Shown: positions 16,388 through 25,086 of the stretch, piece after piece | Position numbering within the stretch: the stretch's first letter is position 1 | Layout of the letters: every line of letters starts with the position of its first letter | NCBI RefSeq assembly: GCF_003129905.1 | Contig: NZ_QFFM01000021.1 | Coordinates: 1-55,233, forward strand | Reading direction: 5' to 3' | From: Bifidobacterium callitrichidarum | Lineage (GTDB): Bacteria > Actinomycetota > Actinomycetes > Actinomycetales > Bifidobacteriaceae | Length of the DNA: 55,233 nt | Translations under genes and position numbers: made by a program | The notes under the pieces: generated by a model | Seen by the model: only the letters and a program-made list of their open reading frames with translations | Databases searched by the model: none | Told to the model about the DNA's origin: nothing

Positions 16388-17665
16388 ATGGGCACCACAT
16401 CGTTGAGCACCACGGGCTACACGTTCGGCACCATCACGCCGGACGAACTGGACGAGCTCTCCCGCACCGCCGCCCAGGGCAGCTTCCAGCAGGCCTCCGG
16501 GCAGGTCAGGCTCGCCGAGGCGCGCGGCCATGAGGCCGAATGCATCGGCGTGCGCGACGCCGAGGGCGATCTGGTGGCCGGATGCGTCGTCATTTATCTG
16601 AACGGCCGGTTCGGTGCCGACGGCTCCATCTACTTCGGCCCGATCCTCACCTCGATCGAACCGGGATTGGTCACGGCCGTCACCGAGGCGATCCGCGATT
16701 CCGCCCGCCGTCATCACGCCGTTTCGGTGGCCTGCTGGCCGAACATCACCTATCGCCGCTACTCCTCGCAGGGCGAGCCGGTGAGCACCCCGAACGATAC
16801 GGTCATCAAGGCGTTCCAGGACGCCGGCTGGCAGCACGGCGGCTTCCACACCGGATATGGCGTGGTCTGCCAGTGGATGTACGTCAAGGACCTCTACGGC
16901 ACCACCACGGCCAAGGAGCTCATGGCCTCGTTCGGCAAGCGCGCCCAGTGGAGCGTCAAGCGGGCCCAGTCGATGGGCGTGCATGTGCGCGAGATCGGTC
17001 CGGACGAATTCGGCGTGTTCGCGGAGATCGAGCGTCAGACCGGAGAACGCCGCGGCTTCGCCACACGCGGCGAGGACTACTTCCGCCAGTTCAAGGAGGC
17101 CTACGGCGATGCCGCGCACTTCATGCTCGCGGAGATCCACATCGCCGAATACGTGGCGGACATGACCGCCAAGCGTGAGGTATTGGCCAAGAAGGTGGCC
17201 GATCTGCAGGCCAAGTACGACGAACGCCCCACCACGCGCATTGAACGTCAGCTGGGGGAGGAGAGCCGTAACCTGGCCGCCGCCGAGAAGCGACTGGCCG
17301 AAGTGGAGGACTTCGCCAAGCGCGGCGACGTGCTGCCTGCCGCCGCCTCGATGTTCGTGAGTCATCCGAACGAAGTGGTCTACCAGTACTCCGGCTCGGT
17401 GGAGGAGTACAAGCCGTTCTACGCCTCGGCGCTCATCCAGTACGAGGCGATGCTGCACCTGTGCGTGGAGCAGGGCATCAGCCGGTACAACTTCTACGGC
17501 ATCTCCGGCGTCTTCGATGATCCGGACGACGAGGGCCGCGGCGTGCTCGAATTCAAGCAGGGCTTCAACGGCTACGCCGAACAAATGGTGGGCCAGTTCA
17601 CCCTGCCAGTGGACAAACTGCGCTTCGCCGTAAGCACCTGGGCGCACAAACTCCTCAACCGCTAA
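16388..17665 (+). CDS. FemABX-type peptidoglycan bridge aminoacyltransferase 3
   Basis: 425 residues. Close paralogue of copy 1: RAQWSVKRAQSMGVHVRE, SRYNFYGISGVFDDPDDEG and GVLEFKQGFNGY are shared. At DNA level, stretches such as the one from about 17249 (ggaggagagccgtaacctgg onward) are almost identical to copy 1, which suggests recent duplication or gene conversion. It starts 27 bp after the copy 2 stop, with GGAAGGGGAATAGT before the ATG, so the two are in one transcript. With three ligases in a row, a bridge of several residues is expected. Confidence 0.93.
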   Translation: MGTTSLSTTGYTFGTITPDELDELSRTAAQGSFQQASGQVRLAEARGHEAECIGVRDAEGDLVAGCVVIYLNGRFGADGSIYFGPILTSIEPGLVTAVTEAIRDSARRHHAVSVACWPNITYRRYSSQGEPVSTPNDTVIKAFQDAGWQHGGFHTGYGVVCQWMYVKDLYGTTTAKELMASFGKRAQWSVKRAQSMGVHVREIGPDEFGVFAEIERQTGERRGFATRGEDYFRQFKEAYGDAAHFMLAEIHIAEYVADMTAKREVLAKKVADLQAKYDERPTTRIERQLGEESRNLAAAEKRLAEVEDFAKRGDVLPAAASMFVSHPNEVVYQYSGSVEEYKPFYASALIQYEAMLHLCVEQGISRYNFYGISGVFDDPDDEGRGVLEFKQGFNGYAEQMVGQFTLPVDKLRFAVSTWAHKLLNR

Positions 17666-17718
17666 TCGGCATCGGCCTTGGCCGATACAGGTTGCTGTGC
17701 CGCGGCTTCAAAAGATAA

Positions 17719-17841
17719 AGCTCTGTTACACCAAGATTGACATGAATTCCATTGGACTACCCCTCAGTCGGCTTCGCCGCCAGCTCCCCTGACAAGGGGA
17801 GCCAAGAATAGAGGGCATGTCAATTTTGGTTTAACAGAGTC
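17719..17841. mobile_element. Small non-coding transposon-like element with ISL3-like ends (123 bp)
   Basis: The left end agctctgttacaccaagatt is matched by the inverted right end, which finishes ggtttaacagagtc. The flanks are aaagataa (17711-17718) and gaagataa (17842-17849), a probable 8-bp target duplication with one mismatch. A complete dispersed repeat sits inside at 17757-17803. The ends are clearly related to the element at 8745-8964 and to the fragment at 1-15. There is no coding capacity. Confidence 0.7.
17757..17803 (-). repeat. Dispersed palindromic repeat nested in the element
   Basis: A full minus-orientation copy, ctacccctcagtcggcttcg to agctcccctgacaaggggag, lies within the 123-bp element at 17719-17841. 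Confidence 0.8.
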
Positions 17842-17856
17842 GAAGATAAAGCCATG

Positions 17857-17908
17857 CCTCCCTCTGACGAGGGAGGTGGCATCGGCAAAGCCGATGACGG
17901 AAGGAGAG
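17857..17908 (+). repeat. Dispersed palindromic repeat, CCTCCCTC variant
   Basis: Reads cctccctctgacgagggagg and then tggcatcggcaaagccgatg, ending acggaaggagag. This is the same variant as 6796-6847. It lies about 70 bp beyond the stop of the convergent AEC permease gene. Confidence 0.7.
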
Positions 17909-17981
17909 AAGTCGCAGGCGAGCCTGCGGAAAATGAAGTATCGGCCTCGGGCCGATGCCGATGTCGCTAACGACTATCGCC

Positions 17982-18983
17982 TCACACGCCCATCAGCATA
18001 TGGGCCACGGCCATCAGCACCAGCGAGATCATCGCGGTCAGGGCCAGCGAGAACCCGGCGAGCTTGGCGTTGCCGAGCACCTTGTCCGTGAACAGCGTGG
18101 AGAAGATGGCGATCGGTGCGAGCGAGCAGATCACGGCCACCGCGCGCACCGATGCGGAGAACGGCAGCAGGAACCAAGCCGCGCAGGCGAACGCGATGCT
18201 GAACGGCAGTCGCCAGGCCACCACGGCCAGCACCTCCTTCACGTCGTGCTTGGACTGCGGCAGATCCATGAGCATGCCCACCATGAGCATCGAAACGAGC
18301 GCGTTCGCATTGCTCAGCGGCTGGCAGAACGTGGCGATCCAGCCGGGTACGTGAATATCGGCCACGGTGAGCAGGATCATCAGCAGATACGTGTCGAACG
18401 GCACGGACCCCAGGAAGCTCTTGGCGATGGTACGCAGCAACGCGCGGCGGGCGAGACGCTTGGCGTCCTTGTCTTTCGGTTTCTCATACGGCAGGGTGGG
18501 GGCATCGCCCGCGTGCTGTTCGGCCAGCGTCTTGCCGGGCTTGATGTGCAGCAGCTGCTGGGTGAGCACGTTGGTGCCGGCGGCCACCATCACGCAGTTG
18601 CCGATATCGAACATCGCGGCTGGCACCACGGCGCCCGCGCCCCAGAACGACTGCACCACCGGGAAGCAGAAGCAGCCCAGGTTAAAACCGGCGCCGTTGA
18701 GCATCAGGAAGGCGCGGTCGGTCACGTTGCGCCGGCGCGTGGTCAGGAAGATGAACACCACCGGCAGCAGCGAGCAGAAGAACGCGAACACGGAGATCCA
18801 CAGCAGCGAGATGTCATGCGGGTTCGTGGCGAAGGAATAGACGATGGCACCCGGCAGCACGATGTTGAATTCGACGGTCTGCAGAATCCGGTAGTCGCTC
18901 TGCCCGAACAGGCCGAACCGCCTGAACAGGTATCCGGTGAGAATGATCAGCAACAGGCCGACCGGCGTCAGAATGGCGGACAT
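17982..18983 (-). CDS. AEC-family transporter (auxin efflux carrier/malate permease fold)
   Basis: 333 residues with about ten hydrophobic segments, e.g. ILTPVGLLLIILTGYLFRRF at the N-terminus and LAGFSLALTAMISLVLMAVA near the C-terminus. AEC members export or exchange organic acids and amino-acid-like anions. The family-typical GFNLGCFCFPVVQSFWG is present. A hydrophilic loop (about residues 155-185, KPGKTLAEQHAGDAPTLPY) separates the two halves. ATG 18983 follows GAAGGGAGCGAGC. The substrate cannot be told. It stands alone, downstream of two tRNA genes on the same strand. Confidence 0.88.
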   Translation of the reverse strand: MSAILTPVGLLLIILTGYLFRRFGLFGQSDYRILQTVEFNIVLPGAIVYSFATNPHDISLLWISVFAFFCSLLPVVFIFLTTRRRNVTDRAFLMLNGAGFNLGCFCFPVVQSFWGAGAVVPAAMFDIGNCVMVAAGTNVLTQQLLHIKPGKTLAEQHAGDAPTLPYEKPKDKDAKRLARRALLRTIAKSFLGSVPFDTYLLMILLTVADIHVPGWIATFCQPLSNANALVSMLMVGMLMDLPQSKHDVKEVLAVVAWRLPFSIAFACAAWFLLPFSASVRAVAVICSLAPIAIFSTLFTDKVLGNAKLAGFSLALTAMISLVLMAVAHMLMGV

Positions 18984-19094
18984 GGCTCGCTCCCTTCAAC
19001 CCTTACCACACCACTATCTGCCGTTCGGCGCGGCCGTTGCGCCGTGATTCCGTACCATGGACGGCCATGTCGTTCGGGAGGATGGGTGAATGGG

Positions 19095-19176
19095 TGCGAG
19101 AGACGGGAATCGAACCCGCAAGACCGAAGTCACAGGAATCTAAATCCTGCGCGTCTACCAATTTCGCCACTCTCGC
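19095..19176 (-). tRNA. tRNA-Leu (anticodon UAG)
   Basis: 82 nt class II tRNA. Acceptor GCGAGAG/CTCTCGC, anticodon stem CAGGA-TTTAGAT-TCCTG giving UAG (codon CUA and relatives), a variable arm TGACTTCGGTC, and T arm GCGGG-TTCGATT-CCCGT. The discriminator is A73, as usual for tRNA-Leu. Confidence 0.95.
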
Positions 19177-19239
19177 GTATCCCGGCCGGATTCGTGGGGC
19201 CTTGAGGGTCCACGCCGATCCGTTTTCCGGGTGATATGC

Positions 19240-19269
19240 AAAACCCTAGGCGGACGAACCGACCTAGGG
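19240..19269 (-). terminator. Rho-independent terminator of tRNA-Thr
   Basis: On the minus strand CCCTAGG, a short GC-rich loop and CCTAGGG are followed by TTTT, a few bases beyond the tRNA-Thr gene. tRNA-Leu downstream must therefore have its own promoter or rely on read-through. Confidence 0.8.
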
Positions 19270-19275
19270 TAGTCG

Positions 19276-19348
19276 AGCCACTTGTCAGAATCGAACTGAC
19301 GACCTGCTCATTACGAGTGAGCCGCTCTACCGACTGAGCTAAAGTGGC
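19276..19348 (-). tRNA. tRNA-Thr (anticodon CGU)
   Basis: A normal tRNA: acceptor GCCACTT/AAGTGGC, D arm GCTC-AGTCGGTA-GAGC, anticodon arm GCTCA-CTCGTAA-TGAGC (CGU, codon ACG), variable loop AGGTC, T arm GTCAG-TTCGATT-CTGAC, U73. All stems pair fully. It is the reference against which the abnormal tRNA at 13409-13481 stands out. Confidence 0.96.
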
Positions 19349-19391
19349 TTGGTTCGCGGGAGGCCTTTCGCCAGCCGCGCACAAGAAAATA

Positions 19392-19420
19392 AGTATAAGG
19401 CATCCTCCGGATTTGTCCAA
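19392..19420 (-). promoter_or_regulatory. Promoter of tRNA-Thr
   Basis: On the minus strand TTGGAC (19415-19420) and TATACT (19392-19397) are 17 bp apart. The -10 box lies about 43 bp before the tRNA. The rest of the 389-bp gap up to pgi holds only the pgi upstream region; no pgi promoter could be fixed there. Confidence 0.75.
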
Positions 19421-19737
19421 TCGACGTCGCGTCGGCCGTGTCGCATCGGTGCCGGCGTGGTGCGTTTCGGTGCTGTGCGGGGATGCATGTTGGGTTCGCG
19501 TGGGACGCGCCGGGTTGGCTTGGGGCGCCGCGTGTCGTTCTGCGGCCGGATGGTTCGCTTTAACTACCGATTGGTCATCTGAAGGGTGTTTCCGAAACGT
19601 CGGTTTGCTGCCATCGATGGGACACTGACTGTTTTTGTTCTGTTCATGTCTGCTTTTGTGAGTATTCTGTGGGGTGATACGGAACGCATCCAGCTGCGTG
19701 CAAGGACGCTCCAATCAACGAGGAAAGGAAAAATTCC

Positions 19738-21438
19738 ATGGCAATCAATCCTCCTGTTGACGCCACCAAGACCCCCGCGTGGGTCGCGTTGCAGAAGCAC
19801 TACGACGAGCTTCAGGCCGAGGGCATCGACCTCAAGAAGTGGTTCGCCGAGGATCCCGACCGCGTCAAGGAGCTGAGCTTCGACGCCGGCGATCTGCACT
19901 TCGACCTGTCCAAGAACCTGATCAAGCCGGAAACCCTCCGCCTGTTCACCTTCCTCGCCGACGAGGTCAAGCTCGGCGACCGCATCAAGGCCATGTACAC
20001 CGGCGTGCACATCAACAACACCGAGGACCGCGCCGTGCTGCACACCGCGCTGCGTCGCCCGGTCGAGGACGAGGGCAAGTACATCGTCGATGGCCAGGAC
20101 ACCGTCAAGGACGTGCGTGAGGTGCTCGACCGCATCTACAAGTTCGCCGACGACGTGCGTTCCGGCAAGTGGACCGGCGTGACCGGCCGCAAGATCGAGA
20201 CCGTGGTCAACATCGGCATCGGCGGCTCCGACCTGGGCCCCGTCATGGCGTACGAAGCCCTGAAGCCGTACGCGGACGCCGGCATCTCCGCCCGCTACAT
20301 CTCCAATATCGACCCGAACGACCTGGCCGAGAAGACCAAGGGCCTCGACCCGGAGACCACCCTGTTCATCATCGTCTCCAAGACCTTCACCACCCTGGAG
20401 ACCCTGACCAACGCCCGTGAGGCCCGCACCTGGCTGCTCGAGGAGCTCGAGGCCAACGGCGCCATCGCCGCCGGCGACGAGGCCCAGCGCGCCGAGGCCA
20501 TCAAGAAGCACTTCGTGGCCGTCTCCACCAACCTGGAGAAGGTCGCCGAGTTCGGCATCGACCCGAACAACGCCTTCGGCTTCTGGAACTGGGTCGGCGG
20601 CCGCTACTCCGTCGATTCCGCCGTCGGCACCTCCCTGGCTGTGGTCTTCGGCCCGGCCCGCTTCGAGGAGTTCCTGCACGGCTTCCACGAGATCGACGAG
20701 TACTTCGCCAAGACCCCGTTCGAGAAGAACGTCGTGGTGCTGCTCGGCATGCTGAACGTCTGGTACCGCAACTTCTTCAAGGCCGCCTCCCACGCCGTGC
20801 TGCCGTACGACCAGTACCTGCACCGCTTCCCGGCCTACCTGCAGCAGCTGACCATGGAGTCCAACGGCAAGTCCGTGCGTTGGGACGGCACCCCGGTCAC
20901 CACCGAGACCGGCGAGATCTTCTGGGGCGAGCCCGGCACCAACGGCCAGCACGCCTTCTACCAGCTGATCCACCAGGGCACCCAGCTCATCCCGGCCGAC
21001 TTCATCGCGTTCGTGAACACCCCGAACCCGACCAAGGACGGCGACCAGGACGTGCACGAGCTGTTCCTGGGCAACTACTTCGCCCAGACCAAGGCCCTCG
21101 CCTTCGGCAAGACCGCCGACGAGGTGCGCGCCGAGGGCACCCCGGAGGAGATCGTCCCGGCCCGCGTGTTCACCGGCAACCGTCCGACCACCTCCATCTT
21201 CGGTGTGGCCCTGACCCCGTTCGCGCTCGGCGAGCTCATCGCCCTGTACGAGCACATCACCTTCGTCGAGGGCACCGTGTGGGGGCTGGACTCCTACGAT
21301 CAGTGGGGCGTTGAGCTCGGCAAGCAGCTGGCCAAGCAGATTACCCCGGCCATCTCCAAGGATGACGAGGCCCTTGCCCAGCAGGACGCCTCCACCCAGA
21401 GCCTGATCGAGTTCTACCGCAAGAACCGCGAGTTCTGA
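19738..21438 (+). CDS. pgi: Glucose-6-phosphate isomerase
   Basis: Interconverts glucose 6-phosphate and fructose 6-phosphate; in bifidobacteria this feeds the fructose-6-phosphate phosphoketolase pathway. 566 residues. The motifs [19 protein letters not shown] and [17 protein letters not shown] (the PGI signature) are intact, as are [17 protein letters not shown] and [15 protein letters not shown] [20 protein letters not shown] 19738 follows AGGAAAGG. Strong codon bias fits high expression. A dispersed repeat and a clear terminator follow. Confidence 0.98.
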   Translation: MAINPPVDATKTPAWVALQKHYDELQAEGIDLKKWFAEDPDRVKELSFDAGDLHFDLSKNLIKPETLRLFTFLADEVKLGDRIKAMYTGVHINNTEDRAVLHTALRRPVEDEGKYIVDGQDTVKDVREVLDRIYKFADDVRSGKWTGVTGRKIETVVNIGIGGSDLGPVMAYEALKPYADAGISARYISNIDPNDLAEKTKGLDPETTLFIIVSKTFTTLETLTNAREARTWLLEELEANGAIAAGDEAQRAEAIKKHFVAVSTNLEKVAEFGIDPNNAFGFWNWVGGRYSVDSAVGTSLAVVFGPARFEEFLHGFHEIDEYFAKTPFEKNVVVLLGMLNVWYRNFFKAASHAVLPYDQYLHRFPAYLQQLTMESNGKSVRWDGTPVTTETGEIFWGEPGTNGQHAFYQLIHQGTQLIPADFIAFVNTPNPTKDGDQDVHELFLGNYFAQTKALAFGKTADEVRAEGTPEEIVPARVFTGNRPTTSIFGVALTPFALGELIALYEHITFVEGTVWGLDSYDQWGVELGKQLAKQITPAISKDDEALAQQDASTQSLIEFYRKNREF

Positions 21439-21446
21439 TATTTCCT

Positions 21447-21494
21447 GGCTCCCTCTGATGAGGGAGCTGTCACCGATAGGTGACTGAGGGAGAG
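21447..21494 (+). repeat. Dispersed palindromic repeat copy
   Basis: ggctccctctgatgagggag followed by ctgtcaccgataggtgactg and agggagag. It lies between the pgi stop and the terminator, so it is transcribed as part of the pgi 3' untranslated region. Confidence 0.75.
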
Positions 21495-21497
21495 ATT

Positions 21498-21535
21498 AAG
21501 CCCGGCATCGTATTCGTTGATGCCGGGCATTTTTG
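21498..21535 (+). terminator. Rho-independent terminator of pgi
   Basis: GCCCGGCATC pairs perfectly with GATGCCGGGC around a nine-base loop and is followed by ATTTTTG. Confidence 0.9.
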
Positions 21536-21624
21536 TGCCTTGGCGGCACCGCGAACACCGTGAGTTCACCTTTGGGCGGTATCGTGGAAGTGGAGAAAAG
21601 CATGGCTTTGCAAGGAGGCACAGC

Positions 21625-22563
21625 ATGACAGCACCATCAACGGCACCACGCGACGCCGAACGGACCCACAACCACGACACCAACTATCCCATGGCCGCCG
21701 ACGTCTACTTCACCCGTGACATCAGTCCCTCCGGCCTCATGCGCGTCTACGAGGCGTTGGGCGCCCGTCCGCAGGGCAGGGTGGCGGTCAAGCTCAGCTC
21801 CGGCGAGGGCGGCAACACGCACTACCTGCAGCCGGCCCTCATCAAGGACCTCATCCAGCATCTGAACGGCACCATCGTGGAGTGCAACACCGCCTACCCC
21901 GGCACGCGCGACGTCTCCGCCCACCACTGGCAGACCATCAAGGACCATGGATTCATGGACATCGCCCCCTGCGACATCCAGGACGAGGAAGGCGAGATCG
22001 AAATACCGGTCGAGGGTGGCAAACGCATTACCGGCGACATCGTGGGCTCCCACTTCCCGAACTACGACTACTACGCCGTGCTTTCCCACTTCAAAGGCCA
22101 TATGATGGGCGGCTTCGGCGGCGCACTCAAGAACATCTCCATCGGCATGGCCTCTTCGAATGGCAAGAAGCGTCTGCATTCCGGTCAGGACGAGATCCTG
22201 CCCAACCCGTTCAGCGGCGACCAGGACTCCTTCCTGGAGGCCATGGCCGAGGCCGCGACCGCCGTGTTCAACGCGCTCAAAGGCAACATGCTCTTCATCA
22301 ACGTGATGAACAACCTTTCCGTGGACTGCGACTGCGACGGCAACCCGCACGCGCCGGTCATGGCGGACATCGGCATCTGCGCCTCGCTCGACCCGGTGGC
22401 CGTGGACCAGGCCTGCGTGGACATGATCTATGTCTCGCATGACAACAAGGAGCCGCTCATCGAGCGCATCGAATCCCGCCATGGGATCCACACCATCGAG
22501 CACGCTGTCGAAATGGGCCTCGGCTCGCGCGACTACCACCTCATCGACCTCGATCAGCGCTGA
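21625..22563 (+). CDS. DUF362 domain protein
   Basis: 312 residues. Family segments: VYFTRDISPSGLMRVYEALG, VAVKLSSGEGGNTHYLQPAL, VLSHFKGHMMGGFGGALKN and ADIGICASLDPVAVDQACVD. Unlike many DUF362 proteins it has no C-terminal ferredoxin domain. The pair CDCDG in NLSVDCDCDGNPHAP could bind metal. ATG 21625 follows AAGGAGGCACAGC. The function is unknown. The next gene, a membrane protein, follows after 130 bp containing a dispersed repeat. Confidence 0.85.
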   Translation: MTAPSTAPRDAERTHNHDTNYPMAADVYFTRDISPSGLMRVYEALGARPQGRVAVKLSSGEGGNTHYLQPALIKDLIQHLNGTIVECNTAYPGTRDVSAHHWQTIKDHGFMDIAPCDIQDEEGEIEIPVEGGKRITGDIVGSHFPNYDYYAVLSHFKGHMMGGFGGALKNISIGMASSNGKKRLHSGQDEILPNPFSGDQDSFLEAMAEAATAVFNALKGNMLFINVMNNLSVDCDCDGNPHAPVMADIGICASLDPVAVDQACVDMIYVSHDNKEPLIERIESRHGIHTIEHAVEMGLGSRDYHLIDLDQR

Positions 22564-22598
22564 GCTGACGGCGAAGCGTGATTATCCGCCTCCCTTTG

Positions 22599-22648
22599 TG
22601 CTCCCCTTGTTAGGGGAGCTGTCGTCGGAAGGCGACTGAGGGGTAGTC
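22599..22648 (+). repeat. Dispersed palindromic repeat copy
   Basis: tgctccccttgttaggggag followed by ctgtcgtcggaaggcgactg and aggggtagtc. It lies between the DUF362 gene and the putative ECF S-component gene. Confidence 0.75.
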
Positions 22649-22693
22649 ACTGCCATCGATACGCAAACAGTCGTTTATCAAGGAGTCTTCATC

Positions 22694-23275
22694 ATGCAAA
22701 ACACCGCAACCACACGCACCCACGCCCTGCCATCCGTCAAATTCCAGTCCGCGGCGGCCGTACTCGCCGTCATCGCGGCCGTGGCCCTGCCACAGGTTTT
22801 CCACCTGGCCGGCGCCGCGCTCGGACTAGGCACGGCCCTCGGCCAAACGCTGCTGCCGATGCACCTGCCGGTCCTGCTGGTCGGTCTTCTGGCCGGCCCC
22901 TACGCCGGCGTGGCCACCGGTGCGCTCGCCCCGATTGTCAGCTTCGCGCTGACCGGCATGCCGATGGCCCCGATGGTGCCGTTCATGGTCATCGGACTCG
23001 CCTCCTACGGCCTGTTCGCAGGTCTGCTGCGCGGGGTCTGCCTGCCCGCCGCGATTCGCTCCCCGTTCGACTGGCTCGCCAAGCTACTGGCCGCGCAGGT
23101 GGCCGGTCGCGTAATCGACGCCGTTGCGATCGCCGTGGCCGTGACGCTGCTCGGCAACGCCACCATGACGGTCGCGTCCGTCTGGACCGCCGTCGGCACC
23201 GGACTGCCCGGCCTGATTCTCCAGTGGCTGGCGATTCCGGCCATCATGTTCGCCGTGGACCGTCACCACGAGTGA
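22694..23275 (+). CDS. Membrane protein, probable ECF transporter S component
   Basis: 193 residues with five or six hydrophobic helices. The segment LPMHLPVLLVGLLAGPYAGV followed by ATGALAPIVSFALTGMP is the layout of substrate-binding (S) subunits of energy-coupling-factor vitamin transporters, which share an ECF module encoded elsewhere. The substrate is not evident and no vitamin riboswitch lies upstream. ATG 22694 follows AAGGAGTCTTCATC. The DUF1893 gene starts 17 bp after its stop, so the two are likely co-transcribed. Confidence 0.7.
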   Translation: MQNTATTRTHALPSVKFQSAAAVLAVIAAVALPQVFHLAGAALGLGTALGQTLLPMHLPVLLVGLLAGPYAGVATGALAPIVSFALTGMPMAPMVPFMVIGLASYGLFAGLLRGVCLPAAIRSPFDWLAKLLAAQVAGRVIDAVAIAVAVTLLGNATMTVASVWTAVGTGLPGLILQWLAIPAIMFAVDRHHE

Positions 23276-23291
23276 CGGGACGGGCCTCTGC

Positions 23292-23846
23292 ATGAACGAC
23301 AATGCTCTGGAACGCGCCAAGGCCGCGCTGTTGGCCGACCCGTCCGTCGGCTGCGTGGCCTGCCGTGTCCATGCCGGCGGTGACCCGGACGATGATATGG
23401 GACGTGACGATCTCGTCGGCTCCGGACTCCGCCGTAGCGGTGGCGATACCGGCTATAGGCGGAACCTCTCCGCCGGCACACACGCCGAATCCGACGAAAT
23501 CCTCACCGGCTTCGGCCACGGCGTACGTCCGCTGCTGCAATGGCTTGCCGCCGGGCAAAGTCTCATCGGCTATTGCGCCGCCGACCGTGTGGTGGGCAAA
23601 GGCGCGGCGCTGCTGTACGCCAGACTCGGCGTCAGAGCCGTGTACGCCGAAACGATGAGCGAAGCCGGCCTCGCCGCCCTGCGGGCCAACGGCATCGCGG
23701 CCTCCTATGGCACGCTGGTGCCGGTAATCCTGAACCGTTCGCACACCGGCGTCTGTCCGATCGAGCAGTCCGTGGCGTCCATCGGCGATCCGGCCGCCGC
23801 CGAACCCGCCATCCGCGCCGCCGTGGCCCGTCTCATGCGGCGGTGA
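23292..23846 (+). CDS. DUF1893 family protein
   Basis: 184 residues. The C-terminal two thirds match the DUF1893 family, whose fold resembles cytidine deaminases: GVRPLLQWLAAGQSLIGY, AADRVVGKGAALLYARLG, VYAETMSEAGLAALRANGI and NRSHTGVCPIEQSV are seen. Between the N-terminal helix and the core lies an extra, low-complexity stretch (about residues 35-68, DLVGSGLRRSGGDTGYRR) not expected in the family. Function unknown; it is coupled to the putative ECF S-component gene. Confidence 0.75.
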   Translation: MNDNALERAKAALLADPSVGCVACRVHAGGDPDDDMGRDDLVGSGLRRSGGDTGYRRNLSAGTHAESDEILTGFGHGVRPLLQWLAAGQSLIGYCAADRVVGKGAALLYARLGVRAVYAETMSEAGLAALRANGIAASYGTLVPVILNRSHTGVCPIEQSVASIGDPAAAEPAIRAAVARLMRR

Positions 23847-23911
23847 TTTTCCCGAACCGCACATTCCGGGTGAACGATTTCGTGCCGTGGGCTATGCTGG
23901 GAATGGAAATC

Positions 23912-23923
23912 TGAAACATTTCA
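23912..23923. promoter_or_regulatory. LacI-type operator before its regulator gene
   Basis: TGAAACATTTCA is a palindrome with one broken pair, extended to CTGAAACATTTCAG. It matches the operators at 25317 and 25432 upstream of the permease genes, and lies 135 bp before the LacI start. Autoregulation is inferred. Confidence 0.7.
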
Positions 23924-24057
23924 GAAACCGGCTGGTCGGATGCCGACAATCGACGGCGCGGAACGCCTGCCCGGAATGCCGGTCCGGCCGCTGGTCGCGG
24001 GGCATCTGGTATACATCGATGCGAACCGCAATGACCGGCAAACGAGGGGAGAGACCA

Positions 24058-25086
24058 ATGGCCGCGGGCTCACGCAAGCCGACGCTTCATGATGTGGCGA
24101 AGCGCGCAGGCGTTTCGGTGGCATCGGTCTCGAACTACCTCAACGACTACCCGTACATGAAGCCCGCCACGCGCGAACGCATCCAAAAGGCCATCGACGA
24201 ACTGGGCTACGTGACCAACCAACAGGCCCGCAACCTGCGTTCCGGCCGCACGGGCCTCATCTCCCTGTCCCTGCCTGATCTGAACCAGATCTACTTCGCC
24301 GAACTCGCCGAGGAGACCATCAAGCAGGCCCGCGAATACGGCTACCGGGTGATCATCGAATCGACCGGTAACGACCGTCAGCGCGAGATCGACAGCGCCC
24401 GCGCCATGGCCAGCAACATGACCGACGGCCTGATCCTGAGTCCCACGCAGCTCAGGGCCGAGGACGTCCACGAACTTGAGGGCGACTATCCGCTGGTGGT
24501 CCTGGGCGAACGTCTCTTCGGCGCCCCGGCCCCGCACGTGATGATCGCCAACGAATCCGCCGCGCAGGCCGTCACCGAGCATCTGCTGAAAGCCGGCTGC
24601 CGCACCATCGCCGTGGTCGGCGGCACGTTGGACGCCTCGCTGCCGTCATCCCGTTCGATGCGCACCAAGGGCTATGCGGCCGCCCTCGCCGACCGTGGCC
24701 TGCCGGTGCGGCCCGAACTCGTCCGTGAGATCGGCGAATGGACCAGTGCCGAGGGCGCGAAGGCCGTGCGCGACATGTACGCGCAGGGCATCCGCCCGGA
24801 CGGCATCTTCGCCCTGAACGACCTGCTGGCCATGGGCGTGATCAGTCAGTTGCGGGAGATGCGCGTGCGTGTGCCGGAAAGCGTGCGTGTGGTCGGTTTC
24901 GATGACATCGACGAGGCGAAGTATACGATTCCCTCGATGACCACCGTGGACCCGGACCGTGCGCAGGTGGCCAAATTGGCCATCGAATCGATTCTGAAGC
25001 AGCTGGACGATGGGGCGCGCGCGCCGCAGAGCCGGATAGACGTGGCCTTCCAGCTCAAGTACCGTGCCTCCTCGCCGCAGGTGTGA
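24058..25086 (+). CDS. LacI-family regulator of the adjacent sugar ABC/GH43 cluster
   Basis: 342 residues. N-terminal helix-turn-helix TLHDVAKRAGVSVASVSNYL with hinge region NQQARNLRSGRTGLISLSLP; periplasmic-binding-protein-like effector domain with GIFALNDLLAMGVISQLREM and VVGFDDIDEAKYTIPSMTTV. ATG 24058 follows GAGGGGAGAGACCA; upstream in-frame ATGs lack a ribosome binding site. TGAAACGTTTCA-type operators before this gene and before the permeases mark it as the local regulator, probably released by an arabino- or xylo-oligosaccharide. Confidence 0.93.
   Translation: MAAGSRKPTLHDVAKRAGVSVASVSNYLNDYPYMKPATRERIQKAIDELGYVTNQQARNLRSGRTGLISLSLPDLNQIYFAELAEETIKQAREYGYRVIIESTGNDRQREIDSARAMASNMTDGLILSPTQLRAEDVHELEGDYPLVVLGERLFGAPAPHVMIANESAAQAVTEHLLKAGCRTIAVVGGTLDASLPSSRSMRTKGYAAALADRGLPVRPELVREIGEWTSAEGAKAVRDMYAQGIRPDGIFALNDLLAMGVISQLREMRVRVPESVRVVGFDDIDEAKYTIPSMTTVDPDRAQVAKLAIESILKQLDDGARAPQSRIDVAFQLKYRASSPQV

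Noticed and set aside
17666..17981. Prophage or integrative element boundary near the fem cluster
   Set aside because: No integrase or phage gene is present; the short duplications are explained by the 123-bp element.
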